This document shows positions 44,570 through 56,319 of a stretch of 64,000 nucleotides of DNA, piece by piece. The DNA is from Macrotis lagotis. Its lineage: Eukaryota > Chordata > Mammalia > Peramelemorphia > Peramelidae. The DNA is taken from the NCBI RefSeq assembly GCF_037893015.1, contig NC_133658.1, positions 170,370,659-170,434,658 of the forward strand, in the 5' to 3' direction. The translations under genes were made by a program, and so were the position numbers. Positions within the stretch are counted from its first letter, which is position 1, and the number at the start of each line of letters is the position of its first letter. The notes beneath the pieces were generated by a model, which worked only from the letters and a program-made list of their open reading frames with translations, ran no database searches and had not been told where the DNA came from.

Positions 44570-45395
44570 TTAAAATCTTGATATCACTGATTATATTTCA
44601 GAGTGATAAGAGTTAGTGAGATGCTTAAATATCTTTTTTGGAAGAGGAAATGAAAATCTCTTGTTAGGAAAACATGACTCCATCCATATTATATTTAGAG
44701 ATAACTATCGAATCCTTAATTGTCATAATTATTATTCAAATAAATAATAATAATAATAAGACTGACTTAATTACACTGTGAAGAAGGTAAAGACTGACCA
44801 TAATTGGCTCAATAATTCAGGTCAAATTCCCTTAATCTACAAAATTTTGTTTCTCAGGAATACCACAAAATTGCCTAGAACCACAATTGTGTCTACTCCT
44901 CTAATTGGTGTGAATACTTATTCCTCACCACAGTCTTTTTCATGTGTATATGTATGTGTACATACACATACATGTGTGTATATTTTGTATATACAAATTT
45001 GTGTAAATCTAAGTTGCTCAGTGAGCTGTTGTATAACCACAGTATTCTAAATACAACTTTTCTTTATCTACTTAATCAGAATAATTTCATTTTGTCTTCA
45101 GAATTTCATCCTTGAAAGTTCTCATTGTTCTAGAATGATTTCATTTAATCCACTCTATTGACTGACCAAATTTGGAAAGCAGACAATGCATAATCTTCAC
45201 ATTGTATGTAATCATCCAGCTGTTCATCCAGGTCATCTGCCTGCTGGCACATACATATTCTCTTCCCTCCTGCCATTTTTCCCATCTTGTTCTGTAAACA
45301 TTAATGAAATAAATTTTAGGAAAAAGCATATGAGATGTAGCAACTTTCCATCCCTGTGACTTCTCAGATTAAAATTTCTTTCCCTGGCTACCACT
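44570..45395. other. No gene seen
   Basis: Unassigned AT-rich sequence with an (ATA)n tract at 44738-44760. No exon recognised. Confidence 0.35.
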
Positions 45396-45399
45396 TCCT

Positions 45400-45545
45400 T
45401 GCATGTGTAGTTTCTCCCCATTAGGATGGAAGTTTCTTAAGAGTTGGAACTCTCTCTCTCTCTTTTGGGTTGTTCTGTTTTTGTTTTGTTTTACTTTTTG
45501 CATACACAGCATTTAGCTGCATAGCATAGCATAAGTGCTATGAGA
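45400..45545 (+). repeat. LINE L2 3' end, sense
   Basis: 'ccccattaggatggaagtttcttaagagttgg' to 'catagcataagtgctatgaga'. A short TC run replaces part of the centre. Confidence 0.6.
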
Positions 45546-45672
45546 CTACAGGTTCCTAGCTACCAGTAGATATTTAGATTTAAAAAACCACCATCGTTAT
45601 TAGCATACTTCCTTGCCCTATTGAGATTGACTTCCTGTCCAAAAAAAATCACTAGCAAAATGGGGTATATGT

Positions 45673-45819
45673 GGGGCAGCTAAGTGGCACAGTGGATAGA
45701 GCACCAGTCCTGGAGTCAGGAGGACTGAGTTCAAATCCAGCCTCAGACACTTAACTGCCTAGCTGGGTGACCTTTGGCAAGTCACTTAATCCCATTGCCT
45801 TAAATAAATAATTTTTTAA
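45673..45819 (+). repeat. SINE-A with target-site duplication
   Basis: 'ggggcagctaagtggcacagtgg' to 'cccattgccttaaataaataa'. AAATGGGGTATATGTG before and AAATGGGGTGTATGTG after form a 16-bp duplication with one mismatch. Confidence 0.96.
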
Positions 45820-45829
45820 ATGGGGTGTA

Positions 45830-46145
45830 TGTGTTCAAGGAGGATTACCAACTCTGGTTTGAGGTTTGCCAAGGTCAGCCTCAGGACACCTTTAGTATCT
45901 GCTTATCTTTCCAAGAAGCGAAGCATGTGCAAAGACCACACTCCAGTAAACCATCTCAACAAACAAGCTAAACCAATTTAAAGATAACCAGTGTATATAA
46001 ATCTATTAGTGTGCTAGGGGGCCTGTCTATCTCAAGAATGTGAAGTCTTCCCTTGTTGGAATGGGAAGATAAGAAGAATTTGCTCCAGCAACCAGATAGG
46101 TGGCTGCAGTAGAACTTGTTTATACACTGAAGATTGCAAAGTTAT
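45830..46145. other. No gene seen
   Basis: Unassigned sequence; no repeat or exon recognised. Confidence 0.35.
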
Positions 46146-46149
46146 CTAT

Positions 46150-46323
46150 TCCATCCTAGGCCATTGCCAGTTGTCCTTTATTTTAATACTAGACTTCAAT
46201 GACTCTGGAAGAGAGTGAGGCTGATGACTTTGAGCAATTCTGTCCCACGCAAATCCAATTCATGCATGAGTCAAGGCATCACCTCATGAAGTCATTGATA
46301 CTCCTCAAGAACAAAAGACAACA
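46150..46323 (+). repeat. SINE-B 3' part, sense
   Basis: 'gactctggaagagagtgaggctgatgac' to 'gatactcctcaagaacaaaagacaac'. SINE-A is inserted at its tail. Confidence 0.8.
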
Positions 46324-46324
46324 G

Positions 46325-46478
46325 GGCAGCTAGGTGGTGAAGTGGATAAAGCACCGGCCCTGGAGTCAGGAGTACCTGGGTTCAAATCGGTCTCAGACAC
46401 TTAATAATTACCTAGCTGTGTGGCCTTGGGCAAGCCACTTAACGCCATTTGCCTTGCAAAAAACCTAAAAAAAAAAAA
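46325..46478 (+). repeat. SINE-A with target-site duplication
   Basis: 'gggcagctaggtggtgaagtgg' to 'tttgccttgcaaaaaacct' and a 13-A tail. AAAGACAACA occurs on both sides. Confidence 0.96.
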
Positions 46479-46499
46479 AGACAACAATGACAATATTAC

Positions 46500-46845
46500 T
46501 TGTTTCTGAATTCACAGATTTTTCATTCAAGGTTCTCTATCATCTACTCTCTTCTCATTCCTAGATTTCATCAACAAACTACACCACCACCACTTTTATC
46601 TATTCTATTCCCTTCACCTAACTTATACCCTTCAAGAGTCATATTATAGATAATGTTCCCTCTCACCAAGTTTAAGTGATATGTATGAGTTCAAATTTTT
46701 CATCTTTCACTAGGATTTCTATTTCATCTTATCAGTTACCCATACTTTGTATAATTGAATAGACATTTGAGGTCACAGAGTTTATTATTGCCCCTTTTTC
46801 TTGGATTTTGTGTCCTATGAACAGGTGGGTGTCTTTATTGTAATT
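46500..46845. other. No gene seen
   Basis: Unassigned pyrimidine-rich sequence; no exon. Confidence 0.35.
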
Positions 46846-46849
46846 AGCA

Positions 46850-47095
46850 TCTGGGTGGTATAATGGATGGAGTGCCAGACCTGGAATCAAGAAGACTCAT
46901 TTCGCTGAGCTTAAATCTGGTCTCAAATACTTAATGAGTTGTATGATTGAGCAAATCACTTAATCCTATTTGCCTCAGTTCCCTCATCTATAAAAACTGA
47001 AGAAGGAAATGGCAAACATCTTCAGTATCTGTACCCAAAAAGCCCCAAAGGGGGTCACAAAGAGCTGGTCATAACTTAAAACAATTCAACAACAA
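46850..47095 (+). repeat. SINE-C, sense
   Basis: 'catctgggtggtataatggatggagtgccagacctgg' to 'aaagggggtcacaaagagctgg' and 'caattcaacaacaa'. Confidence 0.88.
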
Positions 47096-47099
47096 TTGT

Positions 47100-47575
47100 A
47101 ATTCTTTCAACTTTAAAGATACTTTTGATGGTATCTAGCTTATTATTAGATAGTTCTTTGTTTCTTCCTTCCTTTTGATTAGATTTTGTAAGGCTTCAGA
47201 AAAAGATTTTTTATCAGAATTTGTTTAAATTCACTCTGTCCTAGCCAAGGGTTCGTTATTCCTCAATTATAGCTCATGGAGTAAAAGTACAAATTCCAGC
47301 TTCAGACATCATCTCCTTAATCTTAACTTTCCAAATGTTCCTGTGTTTTCCAAAATTTTTGTTTTTTACCCACAGTAGTGATGAGAATACCATCTGACTC
47401 CCTAAAATCTTCCATCAGTTATGAAATCAACATCCCCTCTGTACCACACCTGGGTGCCCTCCCTCCTTCTGATGGAGAGGGTGAGGATTGCTCCAAGACC
47501 CCACTGTTTAAGGAGAACTTTCCAGGGTAACCATCTCATCCCCAACCTCCTCTCCCTCTGCCCTCTTTTCAGTTT
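47100..47575. other. No gene seen
   Basis: The complementary 90- and 85-residue frames at 47402-47678 are the two strands of the same C/T-rich stretch leading into an L2 end; neither has a domain. Confidence 0.4.
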
Positions 47576-47579
47576 CTTT

Positions 47580-47695
47580 TTGTGTTGTTTTTCCCCATTA
47601 GACTGGAAGCTCCTTGAGAACAAGAGTTGTCCTTTGCTTGAATTTGTATCTCCAGCAAATAACACACCTAGCACTTAATGTTTATTGACAGACCA
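47580..47695 (+). repeat. LINE L2 3' end, sense
   Basis: 'cccattagactggaagctccttgagaacaagagttg' to 'agcacttaatgtttattgac'. Confidence 0.85.
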
Positions 47696-47783
47696 ACCAA
47701 GAATTTCATAATCCTTAGAATGCATTCTAGATTCTTCCCAGCAGCTTCACTCAATCCCACCTGAATCACAGAAGTGAATCAAA

Positions 47784-47928
47784 GGGCAGCGAGGTGGTAC
47801 AGTGGATAGAGCATCAGTCCTGGAGTCAGAAGGAGCTGAGTTCAAACCCAGCCTCAGATACTTATTACCTTTGAGACCCTGGCCAAGTCACTTAATCCCA
47901 TTGTCTCACAAAAACAAAACAAAAAAAT
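47784..47928 (+). repeat. SINE-A
   Basis: 'gggcagcgaggtggtacagtgg' to 'cccattgtctcacaaaaac' and an A-rich tail. Confidence 0.94.
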
Positions 47929-48129
47929 TTACCTCAAAATAAGTGGATCAATACCTCATTATGTGATGGATAACAATAATCTAAGAAGGACATCATAATG
48001 AAAAACAAATTCAAGGGTGAAAAGGAGAATCAAAATCAGTGACATATACATGACATATACATTATATATGTGTATGTGTGGCAAAAATATAAAATTATCT
48101 GTGTATATGCACAACTCTAGAAAAACTGG

Positions 48130-48640
48130 GGAACCAGCTTCCTCACTCCTATGCTGTGCATACCCTTCATACTATGTCTCCTTGCTCTTGATTAAATTGT
48201 TGTTCCCTATACCTTGCAACAACCTTTCCTCTATTTCCCTTTTAAACTCTTTAGCCTGAAAGTTCCACTCAAATGGGGTCTTTTCTGGGAAACTTTCCCT
48301 CTTTCCTCCTAGTTCTTCTGTTTACTATTTTGAAACTCTCCAATGCATTTTGGTAGTATCTAATTCAGAAGGCTGTTGTAAAAAACAAGTGATATTAATG
48401 GACATAAACTGTTTTGCATATATACATAAATGTTAACTATTTAATTCTATCTAATTGTTAATTATTATTGTCATGAAATATTTTTGCATTAATCATGTAA
48501 CTATGTTACCCTTGATAGAGCTCCGCAAGGGTAGAAAATCATGATATTCCTAAACTTTCCTAAACTTTGTCTTACCAGAACATGACTTTGTTTAAATCAT
48601 CCAATTCTCTATTGTCTAATTTTTTTAGTCAGTAAATATA
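48130..48640 (+). repeat. Probable L2 3' part, sense, decayed
   Basis: Pyrimidine-rich text with 'ggaaactttccctctttcctcctagttc' and 'gatagagctccgcaagggtagaaaatcatg' fits a worn L2 3' region. A CT microsatellite follows at 48643-48661. Confidence 0.45.
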
Positions 48641-49461
48641 TACCTTCTCTCTCTCTCTCTCCTAACCCAACCACCCATCTTCGCCATTAAGAATGAAAGA
48701 CCCTTCAGTTACAAACATGTATAATTAAACAAATTTCTGTAGTAATCATGTCCAAAAAAGCCCCATATGTCTGATTGCATTCTGAGTATTTCATTTTTCT
48801 AGCTAAAGTGGGGAGCATGCTTCAATAGTAGTTCTCTGGAATCACAATCGATCAATACATTCATAAAGAGTTTCTAATTCTTTCAAAGTTGTCTTTTGCT
48901 GCATTATTATCATCATATAAATTGTTCTCATTCTGTTCACTTCACTTTACATCAGTTCATATAAGTCTTTTCAGATCTCTCTGAAACTATCCCCCTTATT
49001 ATTTCTTAAAACACAGTAGTATTTCATCAGATTTATATACCATAACTTATTCAGTCATGCCCCATTTAATGGGTACCCACTCAAATTTATACTGTTACCT
49101 CAAAAAGAGCTATGAATATTTTATGCTTATGTTCTGTTTAAATCTTATTTAAATCTTATTTTCCTTAGGACTAGTCTCAATCTTTTCTCCAATTCCCCCT
49201 TCTCCCTTTTCCTTCCTTTTTCTCTGCCGACTGAAAAGTATTTCTGTATGTAACCTGCATGTGTTTATTCTTCCCTCCTTTGAATAGTTCAGCTAAGGGT
49301 AAGGCTTGTCAGCTGCTCCCCACTTCCTTATTTAGATAGCTATCTATTTGTTCATGCTGATTATGAGTTTCCCTAAGCTTCTTTTCATTCCACATACCCC
49401 CCCCCCCCAGCATATTCCATTTCACCTCTACCCACTTTTCTCTTAAAATCATCAAGAATAA

Positions 49462-49600
49462 GGGCGGCTAGGTGGCGTAGTGGATAGAGCACTGGCCCTG
49501 GAGTCAGAAGGACCTGAGTTCAAATTTGGTATCAGACATTTAATAATTACCTGTGTGGCCTTGGGCAAGCCCCTTAACCCCCTTGCAAAAACAAAGACAG
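49462..49600 (+). repeat. SINE-A inside the L1-type element
   Basis: 'gggcggctaggtggcgtagtggatagagcac' to 'cccccttgcaaaaac'. Confidence 0.95.
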
Positions 49601-50666
49601 AACACTCTAAGGCCTTTTTTCTACTAATATTCTCTCTATAATCCCTAATGATGATAAAGTTCAGAAGGGATATCACCTTTCCATATTAGAATGCAAGCAA
49701 CTTATCCTTGCTTTGTCCTTTATGATTTGTTCATTCATGTCTATCTTTTTATTTTTTTTTCTGAATTCTTATATTTAAACTTCACAATTTCTTAATCAAA
49801 CTGCTTGGAAGTACTCTATTTCATTAAAGATTCATATTTTCCTGGTATAATTATACTCATGTTTTTGTTGGACAAATTATTATATCGTTTACCTTCTAGA
49901 ATAAAGTATGCCAAGCTTTTCACCTCTTTACAGTGGTGCTTACTAAATCATGTGCCATTCTGCCTGTGGTGCCATAGTATTTGAACTCCTTCTCTCTGAC
50001 TACTTGGGTTTTTTTTTAAACTAGAAGTTGTAGATTTGGTCTATAATGTTTTCCGGAGTTTTTATTTTGGAGTTCTTTCAGAAGGTGACAAATGGATTCT
50101 ATTTCCACTTTGAATTTCCTCTGGTCCTAAGAGATCTGGAAAGTTTTTAAGATTTCTTAAAATATGTAATATGAAAAGGATATGGATCATTTTTTGGTCA
50201 TGATGTTCAAGTATTCCAATAATTCATAAATTTTTTTCTCTTCCATTTGTTATCCATGTTAATCGTTTTTCTATGAGATTTTTACATTTTCTTCTATTTT
50301 CCTAGTCTTTTGACTTTAATATTTCTTATTGTCTCATGGAATAATTGACTTTTATTTAGTTCACTCTAATATTCTGAGAGCTTGTTACTTGGGCAAGGTT
50401 TTATATCTCTTCTGACAAGCTGTTAATTCCTTTTCCAATTCTTCCTTCCAATACTCTCATTTCTTTTCCAGTTTTTCTTAAGCAATTCATTTCATTATAA
50501 AACAATTTTTAAATTTTTTGTTTAACTCTTGATTTATTTCTTCCAAGAATTCTGGTTGACCTTGTGCCCAAGCCATGCTTTTCTTTGATACTTTCCATGT
50601 AGATGTTTTGGAATGACTTTCTTCTTCCAAGTTTGTATCTTGAACTTCCCTGTCACCACAATAGCT

Positions 50667-50823
50667 TTTTTTGGGGGGGGGGGTGTTGCAAGGCAATGGG
50701 GTTAAGTGACTTACCCAAGGTCACTCAGCCAGGTAATTAAAAAGTATTTGAGGCTGGATTTGAACTCAGGTCCTCCTGACTTCAGGACCAGTGCTCTATC
50801 CACTGAGCCACTTAACTGCTCCC
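50667..50823 (-). repeat. SINE-A, antisense, with target-site duplication
   Basis: T/G-run, 'gttgcaaggcaatggggttaagtgac' to 'ccactgagccacttaactgctcc'. CACAATAGCTTTT flanks both sides. Confidence 0.96.
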
Positions 50824-51084
50824 ACAATAGCTTTTCGTAGTAGAATTCTTTCATTTTCTCATCATTCCAGCCTTCTTCCTAACTTGGGACTTAATGTTAG
50901 GACTAAAAAATATGGTTCACTGAGACTTTCTTCCCCTGGATTTTTCCATAAGGATTTGGCATGATGCATTTTCTAGATCTATTTTGAGTTTTGATGGGGA
51001 GTTTACTTCACTTCTTGCCATTACTCTGCTGTCTTGATTCTGCTTTCTTTCTAGGTTCTTAATGATTGTTTTCTTGTATCAACT

Positions 51085-51190
51085 ATATTGTCACATAATA
51101 CATAATAATATATTATAATAATATAATAATATAATGGTTCTGAATTCCAAATAATATAAATATAATATAAATAATATAATATAAAATTGA
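51085..51190. repeat. (ATAAT)n AT-rich low-complexity tract
   Basis: ATA/ATAAT-type repeats over ~100 bp, probably grown from the 5' junction of the L1-type element. Confidence 0.85.
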
Positions 51191-51419
51191 TTGTGAAAAC
51201 TTATCAGTTGATAGGGAAAAAACAAACAAATAAATGCTACTTAAGTCATATCTTGAAGATGTATTTCCTAGGAACTCCAAAGTTGTTCTTAGTATGACTC
51301 TTTAGAGATACCCAAAGTCAAACACAAACCTAGAAAAGACTATATTGTATACAGACTTTTTAGTATGACTTGAACAAAAGAAAACCTTATCACTACTGGG
51401 TGAACTGCATATTTGTAGT

Positions 51420-51665
51420 ATGTGATATAGTAGGGAAAGTACTATATGTGGTAGAGTCAGAGGGTCTGCTTTTGAATAATGACCCTATCCTTAAGCTGTG
51501 AGGATTTAGATGAGACATTTAAACTCTGTGCAGGTCCATTAATTCATCAATAAAATGAGGTTAATTCAAAAGATTAGGTTGAGAATCACAAGATAATCCT
51601 CATAAGGTACATAAAGAGTAAATGGAAATTATTATCATTATTATTATTATTATTATTACTTAGTT
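51420..51665 (+). repeat. MIR SINE, sense, with (ATT)n end
   Basis: 'agggaaagtactatatgtggtagagtcagagggtctg', 'aattcatcaataaaatgaggtt' and ATT repeats at 51632-51660. Confidence 0.65.
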
Positions 51666-51711
51666 TATTTTTCTGAGGGGCAAAGAAAGGTATTGTCTGC
51701 AAATGCTAAAA

Positions 51712-51795
51712 TCTGAATCAGTCAGTCAATAAACATTTATTAAGCACCCATCTTATGGCAGGCATTATGCAGACATTGAATGTACATTAACCCCA
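51712..51795 (-). repeat. LINE L2 3' terminus, antisense
   Basis: 'cagtcaataaacatttattaagcacccatcttatggcaggcattatgc'. Confidence 0.75.
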
Positions 51796-52019
51796 AGGAA
51801 GACTGAGTGGAGTGGTACAAAGCACAATTTTGAAAATTCAAAGGAAGACCTGAAAAATGATAACAAAACTCCCATTTGAATAAGTTTATTTGAAACTAAT
51901 CCTTAATGAAGCTGCTAAATTGAAGTCCTTAATGCATGAACGCAAACTTACCCACCTAACACTTTAACGGGTGAATGTTACTCTAAAAATACTCATACCC
52001 ATTAAGAATGTAGGATTTA

Positions 52020-52918
52020 CATTTATTATTAGAGAAATGCAAATTAAAGCTTCTCTGAGGTACCACCTCTCACCTCTCAGATTGGCCAGTATGACCAGGA
52101 AGGATAATGTTCATTGTTGGAAGGGATGTGGGAAATCTGGGACACTATTACACTGTTGGTGGAGCTGTGAACTCATCCAACCCTTCTGGAAGAGCTATTT
52201 GGAACTATGCCCAAAGGGCAACAAAAATGTGCATACCCTTTGATCCAGCAATACCACTACTGGGTCTATACCCTGAAGAGATGAGGAAAAAGGGTAAAAA
52301 CATTACTTGTACAAAAATATTTATAGCAGCCCTGTTTGTGGTGGCAAAGAATTGGAAATCCAGTAAATGTCCTTCAAGTGGGGAATGGCTTAGCAAACTG
52401 TCGTATATGTATGTCATGGAACACTATTGTTCTATTAGAAACCAGGAGAGATGGGAATTCAGGAAACCTGGAGGGATTTGCATGAACTGATGCTGAGTGA
52501 GATGAGTAGAACCAGAAAAACACTGTACACCCTAACAGCAACATGGGAGTGATGTTCAACCTTGAAGGACTTGCTCATTCCATCAGTGCAACAATCGGGA
52601 ACAATTTTGGGCTGTCTGCAAAGGAGAGTGCCATCTGTATCCAGATAAGGAGCTGTGGAGTTTGAACAAAATGCAAGGACTATTCCCTTTAATTTAGAAA
52701 AAAACAGATAGCTTATTGTCTGATCTTGTTACCTCTTAGACTTCTCTTCTCTTTAAGGATATGATTTCTCTCTCATCACACCCAATTTGGATCAAGGTAC
52801 AACATGGAAACAAAGTAAAGACTGACAAGAGTGCTTTCTGTGGTGGGGGGGGGCAAGATTGGGGGAAAAATGTAAAACTCAAATAATATCTTTAATAAAA
52901 ATAAATTTAAATTAAAAA
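52020..52918 (+). mobile_element. LINE L1, 5'-truncated, with target-site duplication
   Basis: The 5' part encodes the C-terminal end of L1 ORF2: REMQIKASLRYHL, then CWKGCGKSGTLLHCWWSCEL (52107-52180), and in the next frame DPAIPLLGLYPEEM, IFIAALFVVAKNWK and 'SGEWLSKLSYM', the standard end of the family. The switch of frame between them (about 52200-52240) is one frameshift. The 3' UTR and an A-rich tail with AATAAA-like repeats follow. AAGAATGTAGGATTTA occurs at 52004-52019 and 52919-52934. Flanking duplication is perfect, so this is one of the younger insertions here. It is 0.9 kb of an expected ~6 kb and cannot move. Confidence 0.95.
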
Positions 52919-52939
52919 AAGAATGTAGGATTTAAAGAT

Positions 52940-53125
52940 TTTAGTCAGAAGAGGCTTTAAGATACTGTAATACAATATTTTAATTTTACACTTGAGTGAA
53001 TTGGGGGGAAAAGTACTTTGATCAAACTTATACCCAAAGTACTAAATAGCAGAGTTGGAATTCAGAACCAGAATTCTGATCAGAAATCTAATTCTTTTTC
53101 CATAATATCATGCAGACTTACTGTT
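52940..53125 (-). repeat. Probable MIR-like SINE, antisense, decayed
   Basis: 'ttaattttacacttgagtgaattggggg', 'agcagagttggaattcagaaccagaattctg'. Confidence 0.45.
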
Positions 53126-53214
53126 AGCTACTCAACAACTACTAAATATTATACTCAGAAATCTAAAAGTCAAAATAAATAAATTATGTAATGAAAAAGG
53201 AAATGTCTATTTAA

Positions 53215-54060
53215 GGGTCTTCAGAAAAATAGGCACACTTGGTACAGCTGTGAATTGGTCTAGACATTCTCTAGAGCAATTTAGAAATTTAGAAGTGACC
53301 CCAAAAGTCACAAAAATGAGACTATCCTTTGATCTAGCAATAAACCACTATTAGGCAAATACAACCAAGAAGAACAGAAAAGAATCCCTGATTGAAAAAA
53401 AATTTTAGTAATTTTTTTGGTAGTTGCAAAGAACTGGAAACTAAGAAGGTGTCTATCAACTAAAGAAGACATGGTCTATAAATGTATAGTCATATTACCA
53501 TTGTCATAAAAATTTATGAAAATAAGTTTAAATCTGGAGGATTTGTATGAACCAATTCAGAAAGGAGTACACAGAATATGGAGAACAGTTTATATAACAA
53601 CAATATTTAAGGGGTGGCTAGGTGGCGCAGTGGATAGAGTATCGGCCCTGGAGTCAGGAGTATCTGAGTTCAAATTCAGCCTTGGACACATAATAATAAT
53701 TACCTAGCTGTGTGGCCTTGGGCAAGCCACTTAACCCCATTTGCCTTGCAAAAATCTAAATTAAAAAGAAAAATAAAGAATATGACTCCAGGTGAAGTGA
53801 GATTTTCAGACTTTTCACATTCTCAATAAGATACATTTCCAAACCTGGCCAATGTTAGGATTTGTTTGGTTTGACTATACATATCTGATACAAGGATTTT
53901 ATTTTTTTCCCCTCTGTTTTGTTTTATTGGTTTCTTTATAAGGAGGGAAGGGAGTAGTGATAGGATTACCAAAATGAAAAAAAAAAGACAAGAAAAGATA
54001 GTCATTAAGCATTTTTTAAATACACAAAAGGGAACTAAAAAAAGAATTGTTACAAAATAC
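53215..54060 (+). repeat. LINE L1 3' part, sense, older copy split by SINE-A
   Basis: 'ggtacagctgtgaattggtctagacattctctagagcaatttagaa', 'ctatcctttgatctagcaataaaccactatta', 'tggtagttgcaaagaactggaaacta' follow L1 ORF2's end at low identity. After the SINE (53611-53768) the 3' UTR seems to continue ('gtttgactatacatatctgat', 'agggaagggag'). Confidence 0.75.
53611..53768 (+). repeat. SINE-A inside older L1
   Basis: 'ggggtggctaggtggcgcagtggatag' to 'tttgccttgcaaaaatct'. Confidence 0.95.
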
Positions 54061-54064
54061 AAAA

Positions 54065-54400
54065 AAAGTGTTTAAGAGATGTTAAATATATCATATATTT
54101 AAGAGGAAGTAAGATATTCATTCTATGAATTTGTAGCTTCATACAATAACCTCTTTTTCACTTCTGCCTTGTAAATGTTAATACTCATATAATTTGTAAG
54201 CTCTGAACATACAAAGGAAATTATGAATTTTAATTTTCTTCATTGCCTGCCAAAGTACCAGCTACTCTAAGTTAATGACTAAAAAAAATCATTTCTACTA
54301 TGAGGGATAGCATAATGAGGACATTTACTTCTGATGGTCTTTTCTGTCACCTTAAGTTTGTGTTAAAATAATAATATATTGGTACTATTAGGTAAATTTC
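54065..54400. other. No gene seen
   Basis: AT-rich, unassigned. Confidence 0.35.
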
Positions 54401-54404
54401 ATGG

Positions 54405-55165
54405 ATGCACAGAATCTCAGAAACAGAAGGAATATTCTGAGACTATTCCAACCTATAGCTGAATAAGAATTATGTATACCAGTAATAGGGCAGCTAGTTG
54501 GCACAGAAAATAGACCACTGGGCTTGGAATTTGGAAGACACATCTTCATGAGTTCAATCCAGTCTAAAGATTCTTATTAGTGGGGTGATCCTGGGCAAAT
54601 CACTTCAACTGTTTATCTCAATTCCTAATTTGTAAAATGAGCTAGAGAACGAAATGGCAAACTACCCTTACCAAGGAAACCCCAAAATGAGGTCATGAAG
54701 AAGTGGACATTACTGAAAACAAATGAACAACAAATACACAGCCAACCAGCTTTTGCTTAAAGTTCTCTAATGAAGGGAAGCCCATTTCCTAGTCCAGTCA
54801 AAATTTGCCCTTTGACTCAAACTGAGCCGAATGTTAGCTCTCTCTTCCAAATGACAGTACTTTAAATAACTGAGGACAGTTACCATGTTCCCTTCTTTTG
54901 TTCTCTTCTCCAGGCTTAACATCCCATTATTTCAACCAGTCCTTGTATGGCATGATCCTATATTCATTTAAAGCCCTGATTGTCTTTCCTTAGAAACTCT
55001 CCAGCATATTAATATCCTTCATAAAATGGGATATTCATAACTGAACATAGTAATTTTGATGAGGTTCAAACAGAGCAGAATAGAGTAAATTTATTACTTT
55101 AACAAGGTCATCTGGCTTTTTATGGTATCTAACTGCATTGTTTCAAAGGTGCACTAACACTTCTA
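54405..55165 (-). repeat. CR1/L3-type LINE, antisense, split by SINE-C
   Basis: 'cacagaatctcagaaacagaagg' starts it; after the SINE come 'gggaagcccatttcctagtcc', 'ttctcttctccaggcttaacatccc', 'ttgtatggcatgatccta', 'aaactctccagcatattaatatccttc' in antisense CR1 order. Confidence 0.85.
54487..54725 (+). repeat. SINE-C, sense, inside CR1
   Basis: 'gggcagctagttggcacagaaaatag' to 'aaaatgaggtcatgaagaagtgg' and 'acaaatgaacaac'. Confidence 0.92.
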
Positions 55166-55204
55166 AAGCTAAAGATTTACAGTTATTTGTTCTGAATCAA
55201 TTTT

Positions 55205-55905
55205 TCACAACATTCAAGGTATTTTGTGAGACATTAAGGACAAAAAGCTAGAAAATTAAAAATTATCCTGAAGGAATTTACAATCTAGGAAGGGAGGAAT
55301 AAGACAAGTAGACAAAGGGCTAAAATACAATTTTATAAGTGGAGAGGTCGAACAGAGTGGTATGAAAGATTCCAAGAAGGAAGAATAATTTTTAAGTATG
55401 GAGATTAGAAAAGAAAGGCACCAGTGGTTGAGATGACATCTGAACTAAGTCTTGAAATAACTATATAAGAAGCATAGGTAAAGACATGAGTATATGCATT
55501 GGGAAGGAGGAGAAAGAGGAATAATTTTAAAAACAAAAAAAAGGGGGAGAGGAAAGTCCTGGTTGGCCAATGACAAGTTCATGAAAGGGACTACTCTGAA
55601 ATAAAGCTGGATTTGTAGGGTGGCACCAGATTATGGGGAATCCATGAAAACTAAAGAATTTATATTTTATTCAGTCAACATTAAGAAGGTTCTAAAAGAT
55701 TTTAACCAGAGAAATGATAAAATAAAAAATGCATTAAGAAAATTTCTTTGGCAGTACAATGAAGAATTGATTAAAGAGGGGAAGATAAGACCAGTTAGGA
55801 AAGTATTAGAATAATTCAGAGGAAAGGAATTTGGGCCTGAACAAGGGAAGTAAGAAATGAATGGATTAAGGGCAAGAGAAAGGGTTCTGTTTTGAACATG
55901 TATAA
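55205..55905 (-). repeat. LINE L2, long antisense copy
   Basis: 'ctgaaggaatttacaatctagg', 'gttgagatgacatctgaactaagtcttgaaataac', 'aataaagctggatttgtagggtggcaccagattatgggg', 'aatttctttggcagtacaatgaagaattgattaaagagg'. The frames at 55620-55960 are accidental. Confidence 0.75.
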
Positions 55906-55906
55906 T

Positions 55907-56055
55907 TTTTTTTAGGTTTTTTGCAAGGCAAATGGGGTTAAGTGGCTTGCCCAAGGCCACACAGCTAGGTAATTATTGTCTGAGGTCACATTTGAACTCA
56001 GGCACTCCTGACTCCAGGGCTGGTGCTCTATCCACTGTGCCACCGAGCTGCCCCT
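55907..56055 (-). repeat. SINE-A, antisense, with target-site duplication
   Basis: T-run, 'ttttttgcaaggcaaatggggttaagtggc' to 'ccaccgagctgcccc'. TGAACATGTATAATTT lies on both sides. Confidence 0.97.
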
Positions 56056-56319
56056 GAACATGTATAATTTTAGACTGATGATATCTGAATGAAACTATCT
56101 CTGAGGGGAAGATTAAAAACTGATGATTCACATTCACATATAGAAGAGATAATCTAAAGTTCATAAGAGTGAATTAAATTGCCGATACAACATTTAAAAA
56201 AAAGGAGAAGAGGGCTGAGGACAGTAGGGACTAAAGACATATGGGACAAAACAAAAATGAAGCAACAAACTAGATTCAGAAGAATGCCTTAAAGGAAGAG
56301 CCAGAAGAAAGTAGTACTA

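Larger units (their letters stand above)
48690..51060 (-). repeat. L1-type LINE, antisense, lacking most of ORF2
   Basis: Read on the plus strand: antisense L1 3' region ('cacttcactttacatcagttcatataagtctt', 'ttcagtcatgccccatttaatgggta', to ~49140), then a T/C-rich part, then text that fits the antisense of ORF1's coiled-coil part ('gttttccggagtttttattttggagttctttcagaagg', 'cctctggtcctaagagatctgg', 'gacaagctgttaattccttttccaattcttcc'), ending with 'tactctgctgtcttgattctgc', which I take as the 5' end. Only ~2 kb of element remains after removing two SINE-A copies, with the 3' end joined nearly straight to ORF1-like sequence. Old and dead. Confidence 0.6.

Noticed and set aside
47402-47678. Overlapping frames on both strands, 85-90 residues
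   Set aside because: Same C/T-rich DNA read twice; it runs into an L2 3' end.
52107-52490. 127-residue plus-strand frame as a host gene
   Set aside because: It is the end of L1 ORF2 within a truncated, TSD-flanked insertion.
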